In this document: positions 45,652 through 53,905 of the stretch, piece after piece
Position numbering within the stretch: the first letter of the stretch is position 1
Layout: each line of letters opens with the position of its first letter
NCBI RefSeq assembly: GCF_900111275.1
Contig: NZ_FOGR01000003.1
Span: 496,001 to 560,000 of the forward strand
DNA from: Rhizobium sp. NFR03
Lineage (GTDB): Bacteria; Pseudomonadota; Alphaproteobacteria; Rhizobiales; Rhizobiaceae
Reading direction: 5' to 3'
DNA: 64,000 nt
Translations under genes and position numbers: made by a program
Notes under the pieces: generated by a model
Databases searched by the model: none
What the model was told of the DNA's origin: nothing
Seen by the model: the letters and a program-made list of their open reading frames with translations, nothing else

Positions 45652-45828
45652 ATGACGGAACGCAAGACCGACACGGCCGAGGCCGAAGCCAAGAACGAAA
45701 AGCTGATCGACCGCTATCGCCCGCTGGGCCTGAAGGCCGTCGCTGCCGCGGCGCTGCATCAGAAGCCCAAGGCATCGGCGCAGCCGGCAAAGTCTGCCGA
45801 TCGCGTTCGCGACTGGCGCGAGCACTGA
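45652..45828 (+). CDS. Small conserved-type rhizobial protein, 58 residues
   Basis: A short gene with a strong start signal: CAGGAGAGAGTGAC directly before the ATG. The protein begins MTERKTDTAEAEAKNEKLID, continues RYRPLGLKAVAAAALHQKPK and ends RVRDWREH. It is charged, helix-favouring, without membrane segment or signal. The coding frame shows G/C-rich third positions like its neighbours. I recall similar small unknown proteins in rhizobia but can assign no function. Confidence 0.7.
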   Translation: MTERKTDTAEAEAKNEKLIDRYRPLGLKAVAAAALHQKPKASAQPAKSADRVRDWREH

Positions 45829-45874
45829 TCGCTCGCCAGGAAGCGCCTCACAAGGCCTGCCGTTACTGGCGTTA

Positions 45875-46675
45875 TTAGAAAAGCGTGAGCTGAGGGCCGT
45901 CTCCATCGTCCGGCGGCCCTGCCGGTGCGGGCTTCTTTCTGTCCGGCTTCGAAGGCGCATGCGCCAGTGCCGTGAGGTCGATAGGGGTCTGGATATCGGG
46001 CGTCGTATGGGCGACCTTGTTGACGGCGTCGGAAACCGGCACGAAGTCGAACAGGTCGTCGTCGGCCGGCACCATCAGGTCGGCAACGTCGCGCGGCTCC
46101 TGCGTCTTGCAATCGAGCCATCGGGCGAAGTCTTCAGGCCGGATGACCACGGGCATGCGTTCGTGAATGAACGACATCGCCGTGTTGGAACGGGTCGTGA
46201 GAATCGCACCCGTATCCATCTCCGAGCCGTCGGCAGAGGCCCAAGTTTCCATCAGGCCGCCGAAAGCGACGAGGCCGCCGGATTTCGGCCGGATCCAGTA
46301 GGCCTGTGACGGCAGACCGCTTTCCTTGGGATGGCGTCTCCACTCGTAGAAGCCTGACGCCGGCACGAGCACGCGGCGGTGACGCATGGCCGCACGGAAA
46401 GAGGCCTTCTCGATGGCCGTTTCGGCGCGTGCGTTCAGGAGCAGCGGAAATTCGTTCGGGTCCTTGACCCAGCCCGGCAGAAAGCCCCAGCGCACGAGCG
46501 CTGTCCGGCGTGGCGGCGTGTTGCTGCGCGGGTCGGTGCGGTCTGCTGCGGTGATGACGATGATCGGCTGGGTCGGCGCGATGTTGTAGCGCGGCGGAAA
46601 GTCGCCGGCGTCGATGACGGCCAGCGCCTCCTCCAGCTCTTCGGGCGTTACCGTCAGCGCATAGCGTCCGCACAT
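45875..46675 (-). CDS. SRAP-domain protein (YedK/HMCES type)
   Basis: A 266-residue protein that should form a covalent thiazolidine cross-link to abasic sites in single-stranded DNA, protecting them. The catalytic Cys2 is in MCGRYALT. The active-site Asn is in YNIAPTQ near residue 31, LLNARAETA near 81, GFYEW near 109 and the SIHERMP-type motif FIHERMPVV near 169. The C-terminal 40 residues are Pro/Asp-rich and not part of the domain. It is divergent from the Nudix gene. Confidence 0.95.
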   Translation of the reverse strand: MCGRYALTVTPEELEEALAVIDAGDFPPRYNIAPTQPIIVITAADRTDPRSNTPPRRTALVRWGFLPGWVKDPNEFPLLLNARAETAIEKASFRAAMRHRRVLVPASGFYEWRRHPKESGLPSQAYWIRPKSGGLVAFGGLMETWASADGSEMDTGAILTTRSNTAMSFIHERMPVVIRPEDFARWLDCKTQEPRDVADLMVPADDDLFDFVPVSDAVNKVAHTTPDIQTPIDLTALAHAPSKPDRKKPAPAGPPDDGDGPQLTLF

Positions 46676-46820
46676 GATGTCGACCCCTGTTTCTTACCGC
46701 CGCTGCCGCGCACCCGGCCGATCCTTAAACACTCCGGGCCGCCGCGCCTTTCATTTGGTCGCGCTCATGCCCCTGCCTGATGTAGGATCGATTCGTCCGC
46801 AAAACCATAACGGAACCGCC

Positions 46821-47276
46821 ATGACCGCCTCTCCCCGGCCTGCCCTCGCCTCGTCCGCCGTTGTTACGCGCAACGATCGCTATCTGCTCGTACGACGCTC
46901 CAAGCCACCGTCTGCGGAGATGTTCGCCTTTCCCGGCGGACGGGCGGAGCCGGGGGAGACGCCGGCGGAAACGGCGGTCCGGGAACTCTTCGAGGAAACC
47001 GGCATCACAGGCTCGGCGCCTGCGCTGTTCGCGACCTATGACCTGCCGGCAGACAGGGCGGATGGCGCAGCCGGCCGGCACTTTTTCCTGTCGGTGTTTC
47101 GCGTCGAGGCCGATATCGACGCCGAAGCCGTGGCGGGAGATGATGCCGCAAGTCTCGGCTGGTACACGGCCGAGGAGATCGCCGACCTGCCGGCCCCGCC
47201 AAGCGTGCGCGAGTGCATCGAACGGCTCGAAGCGGTAAGAACGAGTGGAACAGAGGCGAGAGAAACAGGGGCATGA
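46821..47276 (+). CDS. Nudix hydrolase
   Basis: A 151-residue hydrolase with an intact Nudix box: GRAEPGETPAETAVRELFEE then TGI, near residue 40, matching G-x5-E-x7-RE-U-x-EE-x-G-U. The substrate (a nucleoside diphosphate linked to X) is unknown; ADP-ribose-type enzymes have similar length. I start at the ATG at 46821 because homology begins at SSAVVTRNDRYLLVRR. A secreted small protein gene follows and may overlap its stop. Confidence 0.92.
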   Translation: MTASPRPALASSAVVTRNDRYLLVRRSKPPSAEMFAFPGGRAEPGETPAETAVRELFEETGITGSAPALFATYDLPADRADGAAGRHFFLSVFRVEADIDAEAVAGDDAASLGWYTAEEIADLPAPPSVRECIERLEAVRTSGTEARETGA

Positions 47277-47326
47277 GGGACACGGTGGGACTTGCGAAAA
47301 TGACGGAACCGGGCATTTTCGCCGCC

Positions 47327-47770
47327 ATGACACCGAAGTTTCCCTTGTGCCTCGCAATCGCCGGCCCTCTCCTGCTGTGCAGCCTGCCACCGTCTCTCGC
47401 ACAGGCCCAGACGCCGCCGCCTGCCACCGCGCCTACGCCCGGCGGCGATGCGCATGCGGTAAAGCCCGCACCATACGACGCAAGGCTGATGCGCATGGCG
47501 GAGATCGTGGGGTCCGTCACCTATCTGCGGACGCTTTGCGCGGATGCAAAAGCCGGGGAATGGCGATCCGACATGCAGGCGTTGATCGACCGGGAGGCCG
47601 GCGGGGAGCCGGATCGCAAGGCGCGGCTCACTGCCGCCTTCAACAGGGGCTATCGCAGTTTCGCCTCGGTCTATACAAGCTGTACCCCGAGCGCCGTCCT
47701 GGCCGACAAGCGCTACCGTGACGAAGGGGCAACACTGGCTGCCGAAATCGTCTCACGCTTTGGAAATTAG
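47327..47770 (+). CDS. Secreted TIGR02301-like rhizobial protein
   Basis: About 147 residues with a signal peptide (MTPKFPLCLAIAGPLLLCSL then SLAQAQ) and a mature domain of about 100 residues. The domain contains EIVGSVTYLRTLCADAKAGEW, AFNRGYRSFASVYTSCTPSA and a final SRFGN; two Cys could form a disulphide. I recall this as a family confined to Rhizobiales (TIGR02301), function unknown. Start candidates are 47273 (ATGA overlap with the Nudix stop), 47300 and 47327; I prefer the last because it gives a normal signal peptide. Confidence 0.75.
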   Translation: MTPKFPLCLAIAGPLLLCSLPPSLAQAQTPPPATAPTPGGDAHAVKPAPYDARLMRMAEIVGSVTYLRTLCADAKAGEWRSDMQALIDREAGGEPDRKARLTAAFNRGYRSFASVYTSCTPSAVLADKRYRDEGATLAAEIVSRFGN

Positions 47771-47814
47771 GGCTCCGTTAACCTTTTTTCGAACGGGCCG
47801 TGTCGTTTCGGTAA

Positions 47815-47874
47815 AAGACTGCTAGTCTTGTTAAGACCATGGTAACAAGTGGCGCCGCGATTCCGATGCGGCGC
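47815..47874. repeat. Cluster of three inverted repeats before a small unknown gene
   Basis: AAGACT-GCT-AGTCTT (47815-47829), CTTGTTA-N9-TAACAAG (47827-47849) and GCGCCGC-N9-GCGGCGC (47852-47874) lie in a row, the first two overlapping by three bases, all perfect. The second contains TTAA-N7-GTAA, one mismatch from the CtrA box TTAA-N7-TTAA. They end 20 bp before the ATG at 47895. Confidence 0.6.
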
Positions 47875-47894
47875 GATGTGAGAGCGTAAATTGC

Positions 47895-48164
47895 ATGGAA
47901 CGATCGATGGAACAGAGCCTCAACGAGATAGACGACATGATCGTCCACGAGAAGATGCAGGCGGCCCTGGAACATCAGAACGAGGCCTGGGCAGACGGCA
48001 TGGCCGATGGCATCGAGCCGGAGATCATCGCCGACGCCGCCATCGCGCTCGCCATGCGCGAGACGATCCGCCTGCATGGCGAAGACGGGGCCGAAGCCAT
48101 GCTGAATTCGCTGCGCGAGCGGATGCTGGCCGGCGAGTTTTCTCCGCAGCGTTCGCTTCAGTAG
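47895..48164 (+). CDS. Small acidic rhizobial protein of unknown function
   Basis: An 89-residue protein (MERSMEQSLNEIDDMIVHEK...), mostly helical by composition, Glu/Asp/Ala/Met-rich, without signal or membrane segment. It could also start at the second Met (47907). I recall similar proteins in Rhizobiaceae but no function. Its upstream region carries three inverted repeats and a CtrA-like box, which suggests tight or cell-cycle regulation. Confidence 0.7.
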   Translation: MERSMEQSLNEIDDMIVHEKMQAALEHQNEAWADGMADGIEPEIIADAAIALAMRETIRLHGEDGAEAMLNSLRERMLAGEFSPQRSLQ

Positions 48165-48219
48165 CAACCGCCCGATGCGGAGCGCCGCTTGAATCGTTCT
48201 GCATCATCAGGGTTTCACG

Positions 48220-48288
48220 CAATCCGCTTTAGATTCTAGTTATGCAAGTCGTCGTCCTGAGACCGCTGCACAGTTTTGGGCGAGATGC
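48220..48288. repeat. Rhizobial-type intergenic palindromic element (degenerate)
   Basis: The stretch contains TTAGATTCTAGTTATGCAAG and ACCGCTGCACAGTTTTGGGC, words I recognise from a repeated extragenic element found in many Rhizobium/Agrobacterium intergenic spaces. The segment from TCGTCC to GGGCGA can fold into a hairpin around CGCTGCACA. Only one copy is in the window, so repetition cannot be shown here. Confidence 0.45.
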
Positions 48289-48321
48289 ATGAGCCGACGC
48301 CCCAGCCGTAACGAGAGTGCC

Positions 48322-49122
48322 ATGACACGTTCGTCGAACAGCCGAACCCCATCCGCTCTTCTTGGTGCACTAGCGTTCACCGCCCTTCTCGCCTCGACCT
48401 GCCTCATGCCCTTGGCACCGGCCTTCGCGCTGAGCCAGTTGCGCACGATTCCTGGCGATGCGGCGGCGGAAGAACCGAAAGCGCCCGCAGAGCCCAGCAA
48501 GGACGACTCGATTTCTCCCGGCGGCATTCCGATGCCTGACCCGCTGGTGAACAAGCCGACGACGTCGCCGCGACAAGGCAAGGCCGAGGGCGAGACTCCC
48601 GGCCAAAATCAGGGGCAGCGGCCGGGCGCGACGCCTGCCGAGGCCGGTGATGGGCCTGTGGAGGTGCTGACAGATATCTCCAAGATCCCGAAACCCGTCG
48701 CCCGGATGCGCGAACTCATTGTCGAGGCTGCTGCCTCCGGTGATATCGAACGCCTGCGTCCGCTGCTCGGCAAGGGCGAGACGGCAACGGCCATTGGCGA
48801 CAGCGAGGAGGAAACCGACCCCGTCGCTGCGGTAAAGGGGCTTTCCGGCGATGCGGACGGGCTCGAAATTCTCGCCATCATGCTGGACGTGTTGTCCACG
48901 GGCTTTACCGTGATCGACAAGGGCACGCCGGACGAAATGTATGTCTGGCCCTATTTCGCGGCCAAGTCTCTCGACAGCCTGACGCCGCCGGAAAAGGTGG
49001 ACCTGATGCGTCTCGTCACGGCCGGCGACGTCGCATCCATGCAGGAATTCGGCAGCTACAACTTCTACCGCATCGGAATTACGCCCGACGGGCAGTGGAA
49101 GTTTTTCATCGGCGGCGACTGA
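48322..49122 (+). CDS. Secreted protein of unknown function
   Basis: A 266-residue protein with a clear signal peptide (residues 1-36, ending PLAPAFA). A Pro/Glu/Gly-rich disordered stretch (about 45-115) follows, then a compact C-terminal domain of about 140 residues with RMRELIVEAAASGDIERLRP, MYVWPYFAAKSLDSLTP and a final ITPDGQWKFFIGGD. I recognise no family. It stands alone, with GAGAG seven bases before the ATG, between the repeat element and ygfZ. Confidence 0.75.
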   Translation: MTRSSNSRTPSALLGALAFTALLASTCLMPLAPAFALSQLRTIPGDAAAEEPKAPAEPSKDDSISPGGIPMPDPLVNKPTTSPRQGKAEGETPGQNQGQRPGATPAEAGDGPVEVLTDISKIPKPVARMRELIVEAAASGDIERLRPLLGKGETATAIGDSEEETDPVAAVKGLSGDADGLEILAIMLDVLSTGFTVIDKGTPDEMYVWPYFAAKSLDSLTPPEKVDLMRLVTAGDVASMQEFGSYNFYRIGITPDGQWKFFIGGD

Positions 49123-49283
49123 CCCGAGCGGCCGTTCCGCTCGTGCCGAAACGCTTGCAGTGCGCCGGGCGAACGCCTACCTCTGGACGATCCGCGGCGG
49201 TCCACGTGATCGCACGTGTGCAGCCTGCGCAGGCGCTCAACCGTTTTCATTCGCAGGGCATCCCAGCCCTCTGAGGATCGACC

Positions 49284-50144
49284 ATGTCTCTCTTCGCCGT
49301 TCCCGATCGCGCTCTCGTCACCGTATCCGGAGAGGCAGCGACAGAATTTCTCCAGGCGCTGATCACCACCGATCTGATGCAACTGACAGCGGACGAAGTG
49401 CGCCCCGGCGCTTTGCTGACGCCGCAGGGAAAGATCCTCTTCGACTTTCTGGTGAGCCGGACGGAGACGGGATTGCGGCTGGAGACCAGCGCGGAGCAGG
49501 CGCCTGCCCTCCTGAAGCGGCTGACCCTTTACAAGCTTCGCGCGCCCATCGCGCTTGCACTGGAGACCGAAACAGATGTCGCCGTATCTTTCGATGCGGC
49601 CGAGGGTGCGCTTGTCGATGTGCGTTTTGCGAACACGGGCACTCCCGCTTACCGGATGTATGGCACCCAAGGCATGCCCGACACCGAGGGTCGCGTCGAT
49701 GCGGCGCGGATTGCGGCCGGCATCGCCGTCTCCGGCGCGGACTATGCGTTGCAGGATGCCTTTCCGCACGACATCCTTCTCGACAAGAATGGCGGTCTTT
49801 CGTTCCGCAAGGGCTGCTATGTCGGACAGGAAGTCGTCTCCCGTATGCAGCATCGCGGCACGGCACGGCGGCGCGTCGTGACGGTGGAGGGTGTGTCCGA
49901 CCTGCCGGCGCCGGGAACGGCGATCACCGCTGGCGGCAAGTCGATCGGTACGCTCGGCAGCGTGGCCGGACACCGTGGCCTCGCCATCGTGCGGATCGAC
50001 AAGGCCGGTGACGCCCTGGCAAGCCAGACCGATATGCTGGCAGGCGAGGTCAAGGTGGCGCTCGCACTTCCCGCCTGGACCGGCCTTGCCTTCCCTGTGC
50101 CTTCCCCCGATGCCGCTGCCGAACCGTCCGAGGCCGGCGCCTGA
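49284..50144 (+). CDS. ygfZ: Folate-binding YgfZ protein
   Basis: A 286-residue tetrahydrofolate-dependent protein that helps maintain iron-sulphur enzymes. It is related to the GcvT aminomethyltransferase. The diagnostic K-G-C-Y-x-G-Q-E motif is present as FRKGCYVGQEVVSRM near residue 175. The N-terminal part reads LVTVSGEAATEFLQALITTD. Its stop overlaps the next start (TGATG), so it heads a coupled four-gene string that ends with the NadQ-like regulator. Confidence 0.95.
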   Translation: MSLFAVPDRALVTVSGEAATEFLQALITTDLMQLTADEVRPGALLTPQGKILFDFLVSRTETGLRLETSAEQAPALLKRLTLYKLRAPIALALETETDVAVSFDAAEGALVDVRFANTGTPAYRMYGTQGMPDTEGRVDAARIAAGIAVSGADYALQDAFPHDILLDKNGGLSFRKGCYVGQEVVSRMQHRGTARRRVVTVEGVSDLPAPGTAITAGGKSIGTLGSVAGHRGLAIVRIDKAGDALASQTDMLAGEVKVALALPAWTGLAFPVPSPDAAAEPSEAGA

Positions 50145-50761
50145 TGTCGCCACGGGCCTGGCAGCGCATGCTTTCCGGCCGGCGGCTGGATCTGCTCGAT
50201 CCGTCGCCGCTCGATGTCGAGCTTTCCGACATCGCGCACGGACTGGCGCGCGTGGCGCGATGGAACGGGCAGACGGATGGGCCGCATGCTTTTTCCGTCG
50301 CCCAGCATTCGCTCATCGTGGAGGACATCTTTCGCCGAAGCGGCAAGGCGAGCGCTGCGGAATGCCAGATGGCGCTGCTGCACGATGCGCCGGAATATGT
50401 GATCGGCGACATGATATCCCCGTTCAAGGCCGTGGTCGGCGGCGGTTACAAGGCGGTCGAGAAGCGGCTCGAAGGCGCGATCCATCTGCGGTTCGGCCTG
50501 CCGCCGATCACGCCGGAGGCGGTAAAGGAGCGCATCAAGAAGGCCGACCAGATCGCAGCCTTCTTCGAGGCGACGGTCCTGGCAGGCTTCACGCTGGAAG
50601 AGGCACGCCGCATCTTCGGGCAGCCGCGCGGCATCACCCGCGATATGCTGGCGATCGAACCCCTGCCCGCATTGGAGGCGCAGGGGCTGTTCATCGCGCG
50701 GTTCGAGGCGATCGAGGCGGAGCGGGCCGGCGCTCGCGTGTCGGAAAGGGCGGGAACATGA
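50144..50761 (+). CDS. HD-domain phosphohydrolase, YfbR-like
   Basis: A 205-residue metal-dependent phosphohydrolase. Metal ligands are visible in FSVAQHSLIVEDIF near residue 55 and the HD pair in ALLHDAPEYVIGDM near 80, with KKADQIAAFFEA later. E. coli YfbR removes phosphate from deoxynucleoside 5'-monophosphates; activity here is inferred. Coupled to ygfZ (1-bp overlap) and to the tyrosine phosphatase (ATGA overlap). Confidence 0.88.
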   Translation: MSPRAWQRMLSGRRLDLLDPSPLDVELSDIAHGLARVARWNGQTDGPHAFSVAQHSLIVEDIFRRSGKASAAECQMALLHDAPEYVIGDMISPFKAVVGGGYKAVEKRLEGAIHLRFGLPPITPEAVKERIKKADQIAAFFEATVLAGFTLEEARRIFGQPRGITRDMLAIEPLPALEAQGLFIARFEAIEAERAGARVSERAGT

Positions 50762-51306
50762 GCGTCATCGTCGTCTCGCCGCTGGCGCGGATCGGCGAAA
50801 TGGCCGTTCGGCACGGCTGTCTCGACATGCTGAGCCTGATGGCCGTGGGACACACGTTTCACCGGCCGGGCGTCATCGCCGCGACGCGACACCTCACGCT
50901 CGGGCTGAACGACATCACCTTCGCCGGCAATGAGAAGCTGATCGCCCCCGCCGAGGAGCATGTCGATGGCATCGTCACCTTTGCGCGCGGGTGGAAGCGG
51001 GAGACGCCGCTGCTCGTGCATTGCTGGATGGGGGTTTCCCGCTCGCCGGCCGCCGCCGCCATTGCCGCACTCGCCATCGCGCCCGATCAGGACGACGATG
51101 CGCTGGCAGACCGGCTGCGCATGGCATCGCCGTTCGCGACGCCGAATTCGCGCCTGATTGCCATCGGCGACGCCATGCTCGGCCGCAACGGCCGGTTGGT
51201 CACCGCCATGAAGCGCATCGGCCGCGGCAAGGATGCGGATGGCAATACGCCCTTCGTGTTCGATCCTTTTCCCGAGGCCGCCATGGTGCCTGCCGATGCC
51301 GGGTGA
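50758..51306 (+). CDS. Tyrosine/dual-specificity phosphatase family protein
   Basis: A 182-residue protein with the C-x5-R catalytic loop LLVHCWMGVSRSPAAAA near residue 88, preceded by HVDGIVTFARGWK. This is the cysteine-phosphatase fold; the true substrate could be a phosphoprotein or a small phosphorylated metabolite. Starts within the HD gene stop (ATGA). It lies directly before the NadQ-like gene. Confidence 0.88.
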   Translation: MSVIVVSPLARIGEMAVRHGCLDMLSLMAVGHTFHRPGVIAATRHLTLGLNDITFAGNEKLIAPAEEHVDGIVTFARGWKRETPLLVHCWMGVSRSPAAAAIAALAIAPDQDDDALADRLRMASPFATPNSRLIAIGDAMLGRNGRLVTAMKRIGRGKDADGNTPFVFDPFPEAAMVPADAG

Positions 51307-51310
51307 AGCC

Positions 51311-52273
51311 ATGCTGGGTGGCATGACCGTCGAGATCGGCCTCAACGCGGCCATCGTCGCGATGATCGAGCGGACACCGCGCATTCTCGTCGTCAGCGAG
51401 GGCGGCGATGGCGGGCGCGATGCCCTGCCCTTCGGCCCGTTCAACCCCGCAACGCATCGCACCTTCGAAACCAGCCTGCGGGCGCGCGTCGAGCAGCAGA
51501 CGGCGCTGGATCTCGGCTATATCGAGCAGCTCTACACCTTCGGCGATCGCGGCCGGCAGCGGCTGGCGAATGAAGACAGACTGCACATGGTCTCCGTCGG
51601 CTACCTCGCCCTGACGCGCAGCGACGCCGAGACGACCGTGCGCCTGTCGCAGGCCGGAGCCGACTGGCGGGAGTGGTATGTCTACCTGCCCTGGGAGGAC
51701 TGGCGGCACGGGCGCCCGGCGGTTCTCGATCGCGTCATCCTGCCGGCGCTCGCAACGTGGGAACGCGCGGACCCCGCCAGCCGTCGCAGCCGCATACGGC
51801 TCGCCTTCGGGCTGGACGATTTTCCCTTCGACGAGGAGCGCGTGCTGGAGCGCTACGAGCTGCTTTACGAGGCGGGGCTGGTTGGGGAGGCGGCGAGCGA
51901 TGCGCAAGGGCGCGACACCATCGACGCCGGCCGGCGTTTCGAGCCCGTGGGTCAGGCCATGCGGCACGATCACCGACGGATCGTCGCGACCGCCGTGGCG
52001 CGGCTGCGGGGAAAGATCAAATACCGCCCTGTAATCTTCGAACTCATGGCCCCGGAATTCACGCTGACCGATCTTCAAGGCGCGGTGGAAGCCATTTCTG
52101 GGCGGCACCTGCACAAGCAGAACTTCCGCCGGCTTGTCGAAGGTGCCGCGCTCGTGGAGCCGACCGGCATGACCACCTCTGCGACCGGTGGCCGGCCGGC
52201 CGCGCTCTTCCGGTTTCGCCGGCAGATCCTCGACGAGAGACCGGCGCCGGGGCTAAAGCTCGGTAGCCGGTGA
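51311..52273 (+). CDS. nadQ: NadQ-like regulator (degenerate Nudix plus winged helix)
   Basis: A 320-residue protein. The N-terminal half resembles a Nudix fold (LNAAIVAMIERTPRILVV; WYVYLPWEDWR), but the catalytic box is lost: where RE-U-x-EE should be there is RARVEQQTALDLG. The C-terminal about 100 residues look like a winged helix (PEFTLTDLQGAVEAISGR; HLHKQNFRRLVE). This architecture fits NadQ (COG4111), a proposed NAD-responsive repressor of nad genes in alphaproteobacteria; NrtR is the related alternative. nadABC lies 5 kb away with a palindrome in its promoter. Possible starts are 51296, 51311 and 51323. Confidence 0.8.
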   Translation: MLGGMTVEIGLNAAIVAMIERTPRILVVSEGGDGGRDALPFGPFNPATHRTFETSLRARVEQQTALDLGYIEQLYTFGDRGRQRLANEDRLHMVSVGYLALTRSDAETTVRLSQAGADWREWYVYLPWEDWRHGRPAVLDRVILPALATWERADPASRRSRIRLAFGLDDFPFDEERVLERYELLYEAGLVGEAASDAQGRDTIDAGRRFEPVGQAMRHDHRRIVATAVARLRGKIKYRPVIFELMAPEFTLTDLQGAVEAISGRHLHKQNFRRLVEGAALVEPTGMTTSATGGRPAALFRFRRQILDERPAPGLKLGSR

Positions 52274-52353
52274 AGCGTACCAAGGACAGCCCAAACGGTT
52301 GACCCGCGGGCCTCCCGCTCCATGTCCCCTCCTTCCAACGAAGAGGGCCTTTC

Positions 52354-53220
52354 ATGGAACCACAACAGCCAGATGTCATCCTTGCCACCCGCACGGCACT
52401 CAGTCAGGCGTCCGCTCTGGCCGTGCAGTATTCGTTCTCGATCGTCGGGGCGCTTGTGCTGCTCTGCGCCGGCTGGCTCATTGCCCGGCTGCTGCACAAC
52501 TGGGCCTATGCCGGCCTGAAGCGCGTGCATGGCATCGACGAGACGCTGGCCCGGTTCTTCTCCAACATCATCCGCTATGCCCTGCTGGTACTGGTCTTCG
52601 TCACCGTGCTCGGGCAGTTCGGCGTGCAGACAGCCTCGATCATCGCGGCGCTGGGTGCTGCCGGTCTGGCCGTCGGCCTTGCGCTGCAGGGCACGCTGCA
52701 GAATATCGCCGCCGGCATCATGCTGCTGGTTCTACGTCCTTTCCGGGTGGGAGAATCCATCGAGACGTCCAGCGTCACCGGCACGATCCGGGAAATCGGG
52801 CTCTTCGCAACCGAACTGGTGGACTCCGACGGTGTCTATCGTCTTGCGCCCAATTCGACGCTCTGGAACACGCCGGTCCGCAATTTCAGCCGCCTGCCGA
52901 CGCGGAAACACGATCTGGCGATTTCGGTCGGGGCAGATCAGGACATCGACGATTCGATGCAGCGGCTTCTCGATATCGCCCGTGGCAACGACAACGTGCT
53001 GACGAACCCTGCACCGGCCGTATTCATCTCCGAACTTGCGGGCGACGGGGCGACCGTGACGCTGCGTTACTGGGTTTCCACGCCGAACTGGTGGGCGACG
53101 ACGCGCAGCATGTTGAAGCGGGTGAAGGACGAGTTTGCGGTGAAGCCGCAAGCCGATGCCCAGCCCGACGACCAGACGGAAGAAAACCGGGGCGATGACC
53201 CCGGCCCTCTCGATCCATAA
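52354..53220 (+). CDS. mscS: Small-conductance mechanosensitive channel MscS
   Basis: A 288-residue inner-membrane channel that opens on hypo-osmotic shock. Three membrane helices lie in residues 20-130. The third, glycine/alanine-rich pore helix is followed by the signature VGLALQGTLQNIAAGIMLLV and RPFRVGESIE. The cytoplasmic beta and alpha/beta domains follow; the last 15 residues are acidic. Length is close to E. coli MscS (286). GAAGAGGG precedes the ATG. Confidence 0.95.
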   Translation: MEPQQPDVILATRTALSQASALAVQYSFSIVGALVLLCAGWLIARLLHNWAYAGLKRVHGIDETLARFFSNIIRYALLVLVFVTVLGQFGVQTASIIAALGAAGLAVGLALQGTLQNIAAGIMLLVLRPFRVGESIETSSVTGTIREIGLFATELVDSDGVYRLAPNSTLWNTPVRNFSRLPTRKHDLAISVGADQDIDDSMQRLLDIARGNDNVLTNPAPAVFISELAGDGATVTLRYWVSTPNWWATTRSMLKRVKDEFAVKPQADAQPDDQTEENRGDDPGPLDP

Positions 53221-53237
53221 TCCGAAACAGGCCGGAT

Positions 53238-53777
53238 TTACTTGATCACGGCGCAGGCGAGCCTATCGCCTGCGTCGCCCGATGGCTGGCTGCGATTGTC
53301 GTCGGCCTTGGCGTGGATCATCAGGGCACGTCCCCGAATGCCGTTGGCCTTGTCGTCCAGCGTCACCATGCTGTTGAAGACCTGAGCGCGAAGCGTGCCG
53401 TCCGAACCCACATACTGGTTCGGCATATCACCGGCATGCGGGCCGTTTGCGGCGAGGAAACCGTGTTCCGTCTTGTCCGGATTGAAATGCCCGCCTGCCG
53501 ACTGGTGCGCGTGCGCCGGGTCGCACTTCCCGGTTTCATGCACATGAAACGCGACCCACGTGCCGGCCGGCAGGCCCGTGACTTCGACCTCCATCAGCAC
53601 GCCGTTCTTTCCGGCGGTCAGAAGCGCGCGGCCGGTTTCCTTGTCGTCCTTGCCGACGAAACTCGCGGTGGCGGTCTGGGACTGCATTTGCGCGGCAGCG
53701 GGGACCGCTGCGACGACGGTGGCTGCCAGCGTGGCTGAGAGTGTAGCTGCAGCAAAAGTGATCAGCGCCGATGTCAT
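53238..53777 (-). CDS. sodC: Periplasmic Cu/Zn superoxide dismutase
   Basis: A 179-residue secreted enzyme. The signal peptide spans about 30 residues (ending VPAAAQ). Metal ligands are in VAFHVHETGKCDP (two copper His), HQSAGGHFNPD and HGFLAANGPHAGDMPN. The C-terminal IHAKADD, GDAGDRLACAVIK carries the second disulphide Cys. AAGGA lies six bases before the ATG at 53777; frame upstream is shadow. It converts superoxide in the periplasm. Confidence 0.96.
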   Translation of the reverse strand: MTSALITFAAATLSATLAATVVAAVPAAAQMQSQTATASFVGKDDKETGRALLTAGKNGVLMEVEVTGLPAGTWVAFHVHETGKCDPAHAHQSAGGHFNPDKTEHGFLAANGPHAGDMPNQYVGSDGTLRAQVFNSMVTLDDKANGIRGRALMIHAKADDNRSQPSGDAGDRLACAVIK

Positions 53778-53905
53778 GATGTTCCTTCCCTGTGGTCCCG
53801 ATCTCCGGGTTCCTTTTTCGCGCATTCGAAGAACCGCATGGACGCAACGTCCCGCGATGACCGAGGTTCCTACACGAGCGCGTGACGCCGACCGTTCCGC
53901 CCTTG

